Of a stretch of 64,000 bases of DNA, positions 49,231-58,266 are shown piece after piece. The notes under the pieces were generated by a model, which worked only from the letters and a program-made list of their open reading frames with translations, had not been told where the DNA came from and did not search any database. The position numbers were made by a program, and so were the translations under genes. Every line of letters starts with the position of its first letter. The first letter of the stretch is position 1. This DNA comes from Burkholderia sp. IMCC1007 (lineage in GTDB: Bacteria; Pseudomonadota; Gammaproteobacteria; Burkholderiales; Burkholderiaceae), in NCBI RefSeq assembly GCF_027257875.1, contig NZ_JAPVQY010000044.1, positions 1 through 64,000 on the forward strand, written 5' to 3'.

Positions 49231-52098
49231 TTACGCAGGCAACCGATCGAGCTGCGCGCGCAGCTTGTCCAGCGTGCTCTGGAACTCGGCGACGCGCTTT
49301 TGCTCCTGCTCGACCACGGCCGGCGGCGCTTTCGCGACGAACGCCTCGTTGCCGAGCTTCGCATTGCACTTCGCGATCTCGCCCGTCAGGCGCGCGATTT
49401 CCTTCGACAGGCGCTCGCGCTCGGCCGCGACGTCGATCTCCACCTTCAGCACCAGCTTGTTCGGGCCGACGATCGCGATCGGTGCGCCGTGCGCTTCCTT
49501 GTCGAGGGCCGCTTCGTCCGCGAGGATCTGCACTTCCGACAGGCGCGCGAGGGCCTGAACGTAGGGCGCGAACGAGCGCAGGCGCTCGGCGTCGCCGGCT
49601 GCCAGCAGCGGCACCTTGGTGGCCGGCGACAGGTTCATCTCGCCGCGCAGGTTCCGGCATGCGTCGACGATCGCCTTCAGGTCGGCCGCCCACTGTTCGG
49701 AGGCCTCATCGAGCTTCTGCAGGTTCGCGACCGGATACGCCTGCGTCATCAGCGACGCTTCGCCCTCGGCCTTGCCCTGCGGATAGCGGCCGGCGAGCGG
49801 CGCGACCTTCTGCCAGAGCGCCTCGGTGATGAACGGGATGACCGGGTGCGCGAGGCGCAGCACCGTCTCCAGCACGCGCAGCAGCGTGCGGCGCGTCGCG
49901 CGCTGCTGTTCCGGCGTGCCGTTCTGGATCTGCACCTTCGCGAGTTCGAGATACCAGTCGCAGTACTCGTCCCACACGAACTTGTAGATGCTGCTCGCGA
50001 CGTTGTCGAAGCGGTAATCGGCGAAACCCTTCGCGATGTCGGCTTCGGTACGCTGCAACAGCGACACGATCCAGCGGTCGGCCGCCGAGAAGTCGAGGTA
50101 GCCGCCCGGGCCGCAGTCGCCCGCGCCGCACACTTCCGGCTTGTCGGCGCCGCAGTCGTGGCCTTCGCAGTTCATCAGCACGAAGCGCGTCGCGTTCCAC
50201 AGCTTGTTGCAGAAGTTGCGATAGCCTTCGCAGCGCGCGAGGTCGAAGTTCACGTTGCGGCCGAGCGTCGCCATCGACGCCATCGTGAAGCGCAGCGCGT
50301 CCGTGCCGAACGCGGGGATGCCGTCCGGGAATTCCTTGCGCGTCTTCTTCTCGATCGTCGCGGCCTGCTTCGGGTTCATCAGGCCCGTCGTGCGCTTCGC
50401 GACCAGCGTGTCGAGATCGATGCCGTCGACGATGTCGATCGGGTCGAGCGTGTTGCCCTTGCTCTTCGACATCTTCTGGCCTTCCGCGTCGCGCACGAGG
50501 CCGTGCACGTAGACGGTGTGGAACGGCACCTTGCCGGTGAAGTGCGTCGTCATCATCACCATCCGGGCGACCCAGAAGAAGATGATGTCGAAGCCGGTGA
50601 CGAGCACCGACGACGGCAGGAAATGCTGCAGTTCAGGCGTTTCGTTCGGCCAGCCGAGCGACGAGAACGGCACGAGCGCCGACGAGAACCACGTGTCGAG
50701 CACGTCCTCGTCGCGCTTGAGCGCGCCCGTATAACCCTGCGCGGCGGCATGAGCGCGTGCGCCTTCCTCGTCGCGCGCGACGAACACCTCGCCGTTCTCG
50801 CCGTACCATGCGGGAATCTGGTGACCCCACCACAGCTGGCGCGAGATGCACCAGTCCTGGATGTTCTCGAGCCACTGGTAGTAGGTGGTCGTCCAGTTTT
50901 CCGGCACGAACTTGATCTGGCCGCTGCGCACGACGTCGAGCGACGTTTCGGTGATCGACTTGCCCGGGTTGAACGTGCCTTCCGGCGCCGGCTTCGTCAT
51001 CGCGACGAACCACTGGTCGGTCAGCATCGGCTCGATCACGACGCCCGTGCGGTCGCCGCGCGGCACCATCAGCTTGTGCGGCTTCACCGAATCGAGGAAG
51101 CCCTGCGCGTCGAGGTCGGCGACGATCGCCTTGCGCGCGTCGAAGCGGTCGAGGCCGCGATACTGCTCGGGGCCGTTGTCGTTGATCTTCGCGTCGAGCG
51201 TCAGGATCTCGATCGGCGCGAGCTTGTGGCGCAGGCCGACCTGATAGTCGTTGAAGTCGTGCGCGGGCGTGACCTTCACGACGCCCGTGCCGAATTCGCG
51301 ATCGACGTAGTCGTCGGCGATCACCGGGATCTCGCGGCCCGTCAGCGGCAGCGTGACGAGCTTGCCGATCAGGTGCGCGTAGCGCTCGTCTTCCGGGTGA
51401 ACCATCAGCGCGACGTCGCCGAGCATCGTCTCGGGGCGCGTGGTGGCGACCGTCAGCGAGCCCGAGCCGTCGACGAGCGGATAGCGGATGTGCCACAGGT
51501 GGCCGTTTTCTTCCTCGCTGACGACTTCGAGATCCGACACGGCGGTCAGCAGCACCGGATCCCAGTTGACGAGGCGCTTGCCGCGATAGATCAGGCCCTG
51601 TTCATACAGCGTGACGAACACGTCGCGCACGGCGGCCGACATCTTGTCGTCCATCGTGAAGTATTCGCGCGACCAGTCGGTCGACGCGCCGAGGCGGCGC
51701 ACCTGGCCGGTGATCGTCGAGCCGGACTGCTGCTTCCATTCCCACACGCGCTCGACGAACTTCTCGCGGCCGAGGTCGTGGCGCGACACGCCCTGCGCAT
51801 CGAGCTGGCGCTCGACGACGATCTGTGTCGCGATCCCCGCGTGGTCGGTGCCCGGCACCCACAGCGTGTTCTCGCCGAGCATCCGGTGGTAGCGGGCGAG
51901 GCCGTCCATGATCGTCTGGTTGAACGCGTGGCCCATGTGCAGCGTGCCGGTGACGTTCGGCGGCGGCAGCTGGATCGCGAAATCGGGGCGCGCCGGGTCG
52001 AATGCCGGGGCGGCATAGCCGCGTTTTTCCCACTCCGGCCCCCATTGGGACTCGATGGTGTGGGGTTCGAAACTCTTCGCCAGCGTGTTGTCGCTCAT
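49231..52098 (-). CDS. valS: Valyl-tRNA synthetase
   Basis: A 955-residue class I synthetase that charges tRNA-Val. HIGH is in PPPNVTGTLHMGHAFNQTIM. The editing domain starts VATTRPETMLGDVALMVHPE. KMSKS is intact in GQKMSKSKGNTLDPIDIV. A C-terminal coiled coil runs to the end (AAERERLSKEIARLTGEIAK, EFQSTLDKLRAQLDRLPA). The ATG at 52098 (MSDNTLAKSFEPHTIESQWG) is preferred over one 48 bases upstream because the upstream residues are not family-like. Length fits E. coli ValRS (951). Confidence 0.97.
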   Translation of the reverse strand: MSDNTLAKSFEPHTIESQWGPEWEKRGYAAPAFDPARPDFAIQLPPPNVTGTLHMGHAFNQTIMDGLARYHRMLGENTLWVPGTDHAGIATQIVVERQLDAQGVSRHDLGREKFVERVWEWKQQSGSTITGQVRRLGASTDWSREYFTMDDKMSAAVRDVFVTLYEQGLIYRGKRLVNWDPVLLTAVSDLEVVSEEENGHLWHIRYPLVDGSGSLTVATTRPETMLGDVALMVHPEDERYAHLIGKLVTLPLTGREIPVIADDYVDREFGTGVVKVTPAHDFNDYQVGLRHKLAPIEILTLDAKINDNGPEQYRGLDRFDARKAIVADLDAQGFLDSVKPHKLMVPRGDRTGVVIEPMLTDQWFVAMTKPAPEGTFNPGKSITETSLDVVRSGQIKFVPENWTTTYYQWLENIQDWCISRQLWWGHQIPAWYGENGEVFVARDEEGARAHAAAQGYTGALKRDEDVLDTWFSSALVPFSSLGWPNETPELQHFLPSSVLVTGFDIIFFWVARMVMMTTHFTGKVPFHTVYVHGLVRDAEGQKMSKSKGNTLDPIDIVDGIDLDTLVAKRTTGLMNPKQAATIEKKTRKEFPDGIPAFGTDALRFTMASMATLGRNVNFDLARCEGYRNFCNKLWNATRFVLMNCEGHDCGADKPEVCGAGDCGPGGYLDFSAADRWIVSLLQRTEADIAKGFADYRFDNVASSIYKFVWDEYCDWYLELAKVQIQNGTPEQQRATRRTLLRVLETVLRLAHPVIPFITEALWQKVAPLAGRYPQGKAEGEASLMTQAYPVANLQKLDEASEQWAADLKAIVDACRNLRGEMNLSPATKVPLLAAGDAERLRSFAPYVQALARLSEVQILADEAALDKEAHGAPIAIVGPNKLVLKVEIDVAAERERLSKEIARLTGEIAKCNAKLGNEAFVAKAPPAVVEQEQKRVAEFQSTLDKLRAQLDRLPA

Positions 52099-52144
52099 GG
52101 TTGGAAATTTGCCGAAAAATGCTTGTTGGAGACTTGAACCGCTC

Positions 52145-52150
52145 ATTATA
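52145..52150 (-). promoter_or_regulatory. Probable -10 box of valS
   Basis: On the minus strand these bases read TATAAT, 47 bases ahead of the chosen valS start. No clear -35 element is seen at the usual distance. The rest of the 213-base gap to the Tae4 gene holds no recognised gene. Confidence 0.45.
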
Positions 52151-52311
52151 AATCGCCAGGCGTCGAGTGAGCCGTTCGCGGCTTACAGTCAATTCGTACG
52201 TGTCCAATTGCCGACGCGTGTTGGGAGGGCTAAGTTGCGGGTCTGGCCGCGGGTTCGAGTCAGGCGTCGGCTCCCTGCCGCACCGGTCCGCCGCCACGTA
52301 AGGAGAATGGA

Positions 52312-52807
52312 GTGATACGACCGACATTTGCCGCCGCGTGGGCGGCGTCGACGAGGATTTACGATCCGGCCCGTTTCGGGCGAGAGAGTGGCACAGGTGA
52401 TAGGGGGCAGCGTCGCTGCGCATATCCGGGATAAAAAGAACCCTTGGCGGAACACATGCGCGGTTCGTATGAGCTATATCCTGAATGAAGCTGGCGTAAT
52501 CGTCCCGTTCATGTCGGGCAAGACTAGACAAGGAGCCGATCGCCGGCACTATTTCTATCGTGTCAGAGATGTTGTCTCGTTTCTGAAAGTTGTTTGGGGC
52601 GCGCCCCAACTCGTTGCCTATCCTCCGAGTGGTGGGGGCTCACTGGCGGGGAAATCTGGTCTTATCCTTTTCGAGGTGCATGGGTGGAGTGACGCCAGCG
52701 GCCATGCGACACTTTTCAATGGACGCCAGTGCTACGACGCTTGTTATTTCAACGAGCCGGAGGCGAACTATCGCACTAGCCGCGCTTATTTCTGGGCGCT
52801 CAAATGA
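52312..52807 (+). pseudogene. tae4: T6SS amidase effector Tae4, apparently frameshifted
   Basis: Two adjoining frames together encode a Tae4 peptidoglycan amidase (about 165 residues). Frame 1 starts at GTG 52312, six bases after AAGGAG, and reads IRPTFAAAWAASTRIYDPA, the normal Tae4 N-terminus. The rest is in the next frame: GERVAQVIGGSVAAHI, WRNTCAVRMSYILNEAG with the catalytic Cys (52457-52459), KTRQGADRRHYFYRVRDVVS and SDASGHATLFNG with the catalytic His (52703-52705). The shift lies within about 52366-52385 and equals one extra base. No in-frame ATG precedes the Cys. The enzyme, if made, cleaves the D-Glu-mDAP bond in target cells. Stop overlaps tai4. Confidence 0.82.
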
Positions 52808-53229
52808 ACATTTTTCGGGTGGTCTGCGCCGTCGCGCTATGTTCGGCACTGTCTGCCGAAGCAGCCGATTCCGTCATGGCCGTGCGGCGCACCAATGCGG
52901 AGAATTACAAGGACAGGGCGTTGGCGGCGTGCCTGTCGATCGCTTACCGAGGATCGCCGGCAGGCAAGGATGCCGATATCACCAAGAGTGCGTTCCTGGA
53001 ATGGACTTATTACGATGAGGAACAAGGCGATCGGGCGGTCGAGCGGCTTGCAGAACACTATTTGCGCCGCGATTACGGCAATCCCGTGGAAGGTTACGCC
53101 GGGGCAAAATTTGCTCTGCTGAAATGCCTGGACCTGTATCACGGCCCCGAGCTCGACGAACAAGTTCGCCGGTATGTCCCTCATCCCGACTGGATCGGCG
53201 ACAAACCTGCTGCCCCGCGCAGGAAATAA
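52804..53229 (+). CDS. tai4: T6SS immunity protein Tai4
   Basis: A 141-residue periplasmic protein. The signal peptide is MNIFRVVCAVALCSALSAEA. The mature helical domain has DRALAACLSIAYRGSPAGKD, EEQGDRAVERLAEHYLRRDY and GYAGAKFALLKCLDLYHGPE, with a Cys pair, all as in Tai4. Tai4 dimers block the Tae4 active site in the periplasm and protect the cell from sister-cell attack. The ATG overlaps the tae4 stop by ATGA. The frame is intact although tae4 is broken, as expected if immunity stays useful. Lower GC than the neighbours suggests the pair was acquired. Confidence 0.88.
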   Translation: MNIFRVVCAVALCSALSAEAADSVMAVRRTNAENYKDRALAACLSIAYRGSPAGKDADITKSAFLEWTYYDEEQGDRAVERLAEHYLRRDYGNPVEGYAGAKFALLKCLDLYHGPELDEQVRRYVPHPDWIGDKPAAPRRK

Positions 53230-53372
53230 CGCGGGTTACGCGTGCCGAAGCCGTCGCCGGCGGGGAAGGCGGCCTTGTTGGGCCGCGATGCCACATCGGT
53301 CGCCCACGGTATCGCACACGCCGGACTTATAATGGCGGGTCCGCATTTTTCTCGCACGTCCGCTGCCGCTCC

Positions 53373-55736
53373 ATGCCCGATCTGCTCGCCAATCTGAACC
53401 CTGAACAATACGCCGCCGTCACGTTGCCGAACGAACCGGCGCTGATCCTCGCGGGGGCGGGCAGCGGCAAGACCCGCGTGCTGATCACGCGGATCGCGTG
53501 GCTGATCCAGCAGGGCTATGCGTCGCCGCCCACCGTGCTCGCCGTCACCTTCACGAACAAGGCCGCACGCGAGATGATGGCGCGGCTGTCGGCGATGATG
53601 CCGATCGACACGCGCGGAATGTGGATCGGCACGTTCCACGGGCTGTGCAACCGGATGCTGCGCGCGCACTACCGCGACGCCGGGCTGCCGCAAACCTTCC
53701 AGATCCTCGACACGGCCGATCAGCTGTCCGCCATCAAGCGGCTGATGAAGGCGGCGAACGTCGACGACGAGAAGTATCCGCCGAAGAACGTCCAGTACTT
53801 CATCAACAACGCGAAGGAGCAGGGGCTGCGTCCCGACAAGGTCGACGCGTCCGACAACTTCAACCGCAAGTTCGTCGAGCTGTACCAGGCGTACGACCAG
53901 CAGTGCCAGCGCGAGGGCGTCGTCGACTTCCCCGAGCTGCTGCTGCGCTGCTACGAGCTGCTCGCGTACAACGCGCCGCTGCGCGCGCACTACCAGGCGC
54001 GCTTCAAGCACATCCTCGTCGACGAGTTCCAGGACACCAACAAGCTGCAGTACGCGTGGCTCAAGCTGCTCGCGGGCGGCCAGAACGCGATCTTCGCGGT
54101 CGGCGACGACGACCAGTCGATCTACGCGTTCCGCGGCGCGAACGTCGGCAACATGCGCGACTTCGAAGACGAATTCCGCGTGCGCAACCTGATCAAGCTC
54201 GAGCAGAACTACCGGTCGCACGGCAACATCCTCGACGCGGCCAACCAGCTGATCTCGAACAACTCGCACCGCCTCGGCAAGAACCTGCGCACCGACGCGG
54301 GCCACGGCGAGCCGGTGCGCGTATACGAAGCCAGCACCGATGCGCAGGAAGCCGGCTGGATCGTCGAGGAAATCCGCTCGCTGATCAACACCGGGATGTC
54401 GCGCAGCGAGGTCGCGGTCCTGTATCGCAGCAACGCGCAGTCGCGTGCGATCGAGCACACGCTGATGACGTCCGGCATTCCGTACCGCGTGTACGGCGGC
54501 CTGCGCTTCTTCGAGCGCCAGGAAGTAAAGCACGCGCTCGCCTATCTGCGGCTCATCGACAACCCGAACGACGACACCGCGTTCGTGCGCGTCGTGAATT
54601 TTCCGACGCGCGGCATCGGGGCGCGCTCGATCGAGCAGCTCGCGGACGCCGCACGACTGTACGACTGCGCGATGGCCGCCGCGATTCCGTACGTGACCGG
54701 CAAGGCCGGCACGAGCCTCGGCGCGTTCGCGACGCTGATCGCGAAGATGCGCGCCGAGACGCAGCAGATGAGCCTGCCGGAGACGGTCGAGTACGTCGTG
54801 CGCGCGAGCGGCCTGTCCGATTTCTACCAGGGCGAGCGCGAAGGCCAGGATCGCCTCGAGAACCTGCAGGAACTCGTGAATGCGGCCACCGCGTTCGTCA
54901 GCGAGCAAGGTTACGGGCTCGACGCGCCGGCCCGCTCGATTCCGCTGCGCGTGGGCGCGACCGCGGCGCCGGAGCTCGGCACGGACGCGAACGATCCGTC
55001 GGTCGACGTGCTCGACCCGGCACCGCTAAGCGACCCCGCCCAGAATCCCGACACGATGACGCCGCTCGCGGGCTTCCTGTCGCACGCGTCGCTGGAAGCC
55101 GGCGACAACCAGGCGCAGGCCGGCCAGGACGCCGTGCAACTGATGACGGTGCACGCGGCGAAGGGGCTCGAGTTCTCGGCCGTGTTCATCACCGGCCTCG
55201 AGGAGGGGCTGTTCCCGCACGAGAACAGCGTGCTCGAATCGGATGGCCTCGAGGAAGAGCGCCGGCTGATGTACGTCGCGATCACGCGCGCGAAGGAGCG
55301 GCTCTACCTGTCGTTCGCGCAGAGCCGGATGCTGCACGGCCAGACGCGCTACAACGTGCGCTCGCGCTTCTTCGACGAATTGCCGGAGCACGTGCTGAAG
55401 TGGCTCACGCCGAAGGTCGAGGCCGGCTCGCGCTGGGGCGGCCGTTCGGACAACGCCGGCTGGGGGCGCGACTGGTTCTCGCGGCCGGGCGGCGGCAATC
55501 GCGAGCAGATCGTCGACGCGGCGGTGTCCGCGCCGCTGCCGGCGTTCGCGGACAAGCAGCGCGCGGCCGACACCGGTTTTCGGGTCGGCCAGCAGGTGTT
55601 CCATACCAAGTTCGGCGAAGGCACCGTCACCGCGCTCGAAGGCAACGGCGCCGATGCGAAGGCGCAGGTCAAGTTCAAGCGACACGGCGAGAAGTGGCTC
55701 GCGCTCGCGGTCGCGAAACTGCAGGCGGTGGAATGA
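53373..55736 (+). CDS. uvrD: UvrD/PcrA-type DNA helicase
   Basis: A 787-residue superfamily 1A 3'-5' helicase for excision and mismatch repair. Q motif LLANLNPEQYAAVTLP, Walker A ILAGAGSGKTRVLITRI, Ia TFTNKAAREM, motif II ILVDEFQDTN, motif III FAVGDDDQSIYAFRGA, motif IV LEQNYRS, motif V VQLMTVHAAKGLEFSAVFIT, motif VI RRLMYVAITRAKERLYL. The C-terminus (VGQQVFHTKFGEGTVTALEG) is the Tudor-like domain of UvrD/PcrA that contacts RNA polymerase, which separates it from Rep. The ATG at 53373 gives the standard MPDLLANLNPEQ start. Confidence 0.96.
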   Translation: MPDLLANLNPEQYAAVTLPNEPALILAGAGSGKTRVLITRIAWLIQQGYASPPTVLAVTFTNKAAREMMARLSAMMPIDTRGMWIGTFHGLCNRMLRAHYRDAGLPQTFQILDTADQLSAIKRLMKAANVDDEKYPPKNVQYFINNAKEQGLRPDKVDASDNFNRKFVELYQAYDQQCQREGVVDFPELLLRCYELLAYNAPLRAHYQARFKHILVDEFQDTNKLQYAWLKLLAGGQNAIFAVGDDDQSIYAFRGANVGNMRDFEDEFRVRNLIKLEQNYRSHGNILDAANQLISNNSHRLGKNLRTDAGHGEPVRVYEASTDAQEAGWIVEEIRSLINTGMSRSEVAVLYRSNAQSRAIEHTLMTSGIPYRVYGGLRFFERQEVKHALAYLRLIDNPNDDTAFVRVVNFPTRGIGARSIEQLADAARLYDCAMAAAIPYVTGKAGTSLGAFATLIAKMRAETQQMSLPETVEYVVRASGLSDFYQGEREGQDRLENLQELVNAATAFVSEQGYGLDAPARSIPLRVGATAAPELGTDANDPSVDVLDPAPLSDPAQNPDTMTPLAGFLSHASLEAGDNQAQAGQDAVQLMTVHAAKGLEFSAVFITGLEEGLFPHENSVLESDGLEEERRLMYVAITRAKERLYLSFAQSRMLHGQTRYNVRSRFFDELPEHVLKWLTPKVEAGSRWGGRSDNAGWGRDWFSRPGGGNREQIVDAAVSAPLPAFADKQRAADTGFRVGQQVFHTKFGEGTVTALEGNGADAKAQVKFKRHGEKWLALAVAKLQAVE

Positions 55737-56530
55737 TGAGCATCGACATGGTTGAAGCGGTATCGACGCGTCCGCTCGGCATTCTGGCCGCGCTGCCCGA
55801 GGAACTCGGCGACCTGATCGCCGCGATGCGCGCCGACGGCGTGATGAAGACCATCACGCTCGGCCGCCGCGATTATCACGTCGGCACCGTGAACGGCGCG
55901 GCCTGCGTCGTCACGCTCGCGCGGATCGGCAAGGTTGCGGCCGCCGCGACGGTCAGCGCGCTGATCCACGTGTTCGGCGTGTCGGGCGTCGTGTTCACCG
56001 GCGTTGCGGGCGGCGTGTCGCGCACGGTGCGCGTCGGCGACGTCGTCGTGGCCGATACGCTGCTGCAGCACGATCTCGACGCGTCGCCGCTGTTTCCTCG
56101 TTACGAAGTGCCGCTGCTCGGCGTCACGCGGTTCGCGACCGACGCGGAGCTGACAGCCCGGCTGAAGGCCGCGTGCACGCTGTTCGTCGCGGAAGAGGGC
56201 GCGCTGTTCGCCGAGCGTTTCGGTCTGGCCGGCGCGACGCTGCACGGCGGGCTGATCATCAGCGGCGACCGCTTCGTGTCGAGCGAGCACGAAGTCGTCG
56301 CGCTGCGCGACGCGCTGCCGGACGCGCTCGCGGTCGAGATGGAAGGCGCGGCGATCGCGCAGGTGTGCGCCGAGCACGACGTGCCGTTCGCGCTCGTGCG
56401 CACGATTTCCGACACGGCCGACGATCACGCGACGCAGTCGTTCTCGCACTTCCTGTCGGCGATCGCGAGCAGCTATTCGTCCGGCATCCTCAAGCGTTTC
56501 CTGGCGCTGCATGCGACGACGGCGGCCTGA
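55733..56530 (+). CDS. 5'-methylthioadenosine/S-adenosylhomocysteine nucleosidase-type phosphorylase-family protein
   Basis: A 265-residue purine-nucleosidase fold. The N-terminus GILAALPEELGDLIAAM contains the catalytic-type EE. VVFTGVAGGVSRTVRVGDVV is the glycine-rich strand. LAVEMEGAAIAQVCAEHDVP holds the MEGAA motif that binds the ribose and the catalytic site. ALVRTISDTADDHATQSF has the conserved SDTAD with the purine-binding Asp. It recycles MTA and SAH, limiting AI-2-type and methyl metabolism. It overlaps the uvrD stop (ATGATG; start at 55733 or 55736) and is longer than E. coli MtnN (232). Confidence 0.9.
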   Translation: MMSIDMVEAVSTRPLGILAALPEELGDLIAAMRADGVMKTITLGRRDYHVGTVNGAACVVTLARIGKVAAAATVSALIHVFGVSGVVFTGVAGGVSRTVRVGDVVVADTLLQHDLDASPLFPRYEVPLLGVTRFATDAELTARLKAACTLFVAEEGALFAERFGLAGATLHGGLIISGDRFVSSEHEVVALRDALPDALAVEMEGAAIAQVCAEHDVPFALVRTISDTADDHATQSFSHFLSAIASSYSSGILKRFLALHATTAA

Positions 56531-56570
56531 AGCCGCCGCCGCATTCTCCATTCGTACCATTCGTACCATT

Positions 56571-56604
56571 CGACCGGCCGCGGCACGCGCGCCGCGGCCG
56601 GTCG
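56571..56604. terminator. Strong bidirectional hairpin
   Basis: Perfect 14-bp stem CGACCGGCCGCGGC (56571-56584) and GCCGCGGCCGGTCG (56591-56604) with a 6-base loop, between the convergent nucleosidase and MFS genes. It is the longest perfect stem I found in the window. A smaller stem GGCGGC...GCCGCC overlaps the nucleosidase stop, and a 10-bp direct repeat ATTCGTACC twice lies between. Confidence 0.7.
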
Positions 56605-56608
56605 TTCG

Positions 56609-57850
56609 TCACGCCTTCTTGCGCCGGCTGCTTTCGAGGTTCGGCAGGAACACCGTCAGCACGCCGATCAGCGGCAGGAACGAGCACACCTTGTAGACGA
56701 ACGGGATGCTCGTCGCGTCCGCGAGCTGGCCGAGCACGGCCGCACCGACGCCGCCCAGCCCGAACGCGAAGCCGAAGAACAGGCCCGCGACCATCCCGAC
56801 CTTGCCGGGCATCAGCTCGGTCGCGTAGACGAGGATCGCCGCGAATGCCGACGCGAGCACGACGCCGATGATCACGCTCAGCACGCTCGTCCAGAACAGG
56901 TTCGCGTACGGCAGCAGCAGCGTGAACGGCGCGACGCCGAGAATCGACACCCAGATCACGTACTTGCGGCCGATCCGGTCGCCGACCGGGCCGCCGATCA
57001 GCGTGCCGGCCGCCACGGCCGCGAGGAACACGAACAGGTGGATCTGCGCGGCCTGCACCGACAGGTGGAACTTGTCGATCAGATAGAACGTGAAATAGCT
57101 GTTGATGCTCGCGAGGTAGAAGTACTTCGAGAACACCAGCAGCACCAGTACGCCGATCGCGGCGAGCACGCGGCCCTGCGACAGCGTCGGATGGCCGGCC
57201 GGCGCGGCCTTCTTCTTCATCGACGGGTGCTTCTTGTACCAGTGGCCGATCTGCGTGAGCACGACCATCGCGACCAGCGCGGCCGCCGAGAACCACGCGA
57301 TGCTGTGCTGGCCGTGCGGAATGATCACGAGTGCGGCGAGCAGCGGCCCGAGCGCGGAGCCGGCATTGCCGCCGACCTGGAATACCGACTGCGCGAGCCC
57401 GTGCTGGCCGCCCGACGCCATCCGCGCGACCCGCGACGATTCGGGATGGAACACCGACGAGCCGCAGCCGACGAGCGCCGCGGCCACCAGCAGCATCGGG
57501 AAACTCGACGCCATCGACATCAGCAGCAGCCCCGCGAGCGTGAAACCCATCCCGACCGGCAGCGAATAGGGCTTCGGCCGCTTGTCCGTATACAGGCCGA
57601 CGAGCGGCTGCAGCAGCGATGCGGTGATCTGGTAGGTCAGCGTGATGAGGCCGATCTGCGCGAACGACAGCGCGAACTGGCTCTTGAGCATCGGATAGAT
57701 CGCGAGGATCAACGACTGGATCATGTCGTTGAGCATGTGCGAGAAGCTGATCGCGCCGAGCACCGGATAGACGGTGCGCGGCGCGGATGGAGCAGACGGC
57801 TGGGCCGCGGTGGGGGCGGCGGCGGTGGCCGTATCGAGGCTGGTTTCCAT
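56609..57850 (-). CDS. fsr: MFS transporter of the fosmidomycin-resistance (Fsr) family
   Basis: A 413-residue transporter with about 12 membrane segments. AISFSHMLNDMIQSLILAIY then PMLKSQFALSFAQIGLITLT is the Fsr signature. FHPESSRVARMASGGQHGLA is the conserved cytoplasmic loop. The N-terminal 25 residues are Ala/Pro-rich. E. coli Fsr exports fosmidomycin; the physiological substrate here is unknown. It has its own promoter in the 416-base gap upstream. Confidence 0.92.
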   Translation of the reverse strand: METSLDTATAAAPTAAQPSAPSAPRTVYPVLGAISFSHMLNDMIQSLILAIYPMLKSQFALSFAQIGLITLTYQITASLLQPLVGLYTDKRPKPYSLPVGMGFTLAGLLLMSMASSFPMLLVAAALVGCGSSVFHPESSRVARMASGGQHGLAQSVFQVGGNAGSALGPLLAALVIIPHGQHSIAWFSAAALVAMVVLTQIGHWYKKHPSMKKKAAPAGHPTLSQGRVLAAIGVLVLLVFSKYFYLASINSYFTFYLIDKFHLSVQAAQIHLFVFLAAVAAGTLIGGPVGDRIGRKYVIWVSILGVAPFTLLLPYANLFWTSVLSVIIGVVLASAFAAILVYATELMPGKVGMVAGLFFGFAFGLGGVGAAVLGQLADATSIPFVYKVCSFLPLIGVLTVFLPNLESSRRKKA

Positions 57851-58266
57851 GTGAGGTGAGCGAGTTGAGGTGGCGGGACGCGCTCGGATGGGGATCGGCG
57901 CGTTCGAATCATTGTTGCGTCAAAGAAGTGTAATGTGGCGCATCACGAATGTCAGGCCAACTTTTGTCGTGATTCGGACATCGCCTGCGGGCCGATGCCG
58001 GCGGATCGGCCAATCGCTCCCTTTTTTTCTGGGTATACCGCTGGCAGTACGTTCTGCCGGCAGCGGGCCGCGGCGCGGGCGGATGGGTGTTTGCCCGGAC
58101 TCAAGGAATGCCGATGGCGGCCGTAGAACGACACAACGACAACACGGGCGCGCCGCGCCGGGATCGGCCACGAGCCGGACCGACGCGAGACGCGCGGCAC
58201 GACGGGCCATCGCGGGAATGCCGGAACCGACCTTTCCGGCGGCGTGATCAATACGGGGAACTATCG
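57851..58266. other. Divergent promoter region between fsr and the chemoreceptor gene
   Basis: 416 bases without a convincing gene. It contains a T-rich tract (CCCTTTTTTTCTGGGTATAC near 58017-58036) and otherwise GC-rich sequence. Open frames across it lack start signals and codon bias, and the long frame continuing upstream of the chemoreceptor ATG is Arg-rich noise. I looked for the flagellar sigma-28 pattern TAAA-N15-GCCGATAA and found no good match. Confidence 0.5.

Noticed and set aside
48805..52137. A 1110-residue plus-strand frame opposite valS and galU
   Set aside because: It is an antisense artefact of GC-rich codons; the sequence is arginine-, histidine- and leucine-rich with no domain, and the minus-strand genes are certain.
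52240..52290. tRNA-like T-arm sequence (GCGGGTTCGAGTC) upstream of tae4, a possible attachment site
   Set aside because: Only the T-loop motif is present. There is no acceptor stem, anticodon arm or D-arm around it, and no matching direct repeat on the other side of the Tae4/Tai4 pair.
58087..58266. A 60-residue N-terminal extension of the chemoreceptor
   Set aside because: The residues are Arg/Asp/Gly-rich noise, a better ribosome-binding site precedes 58267, and the extension would put a long charged segment before the first membrane helix.
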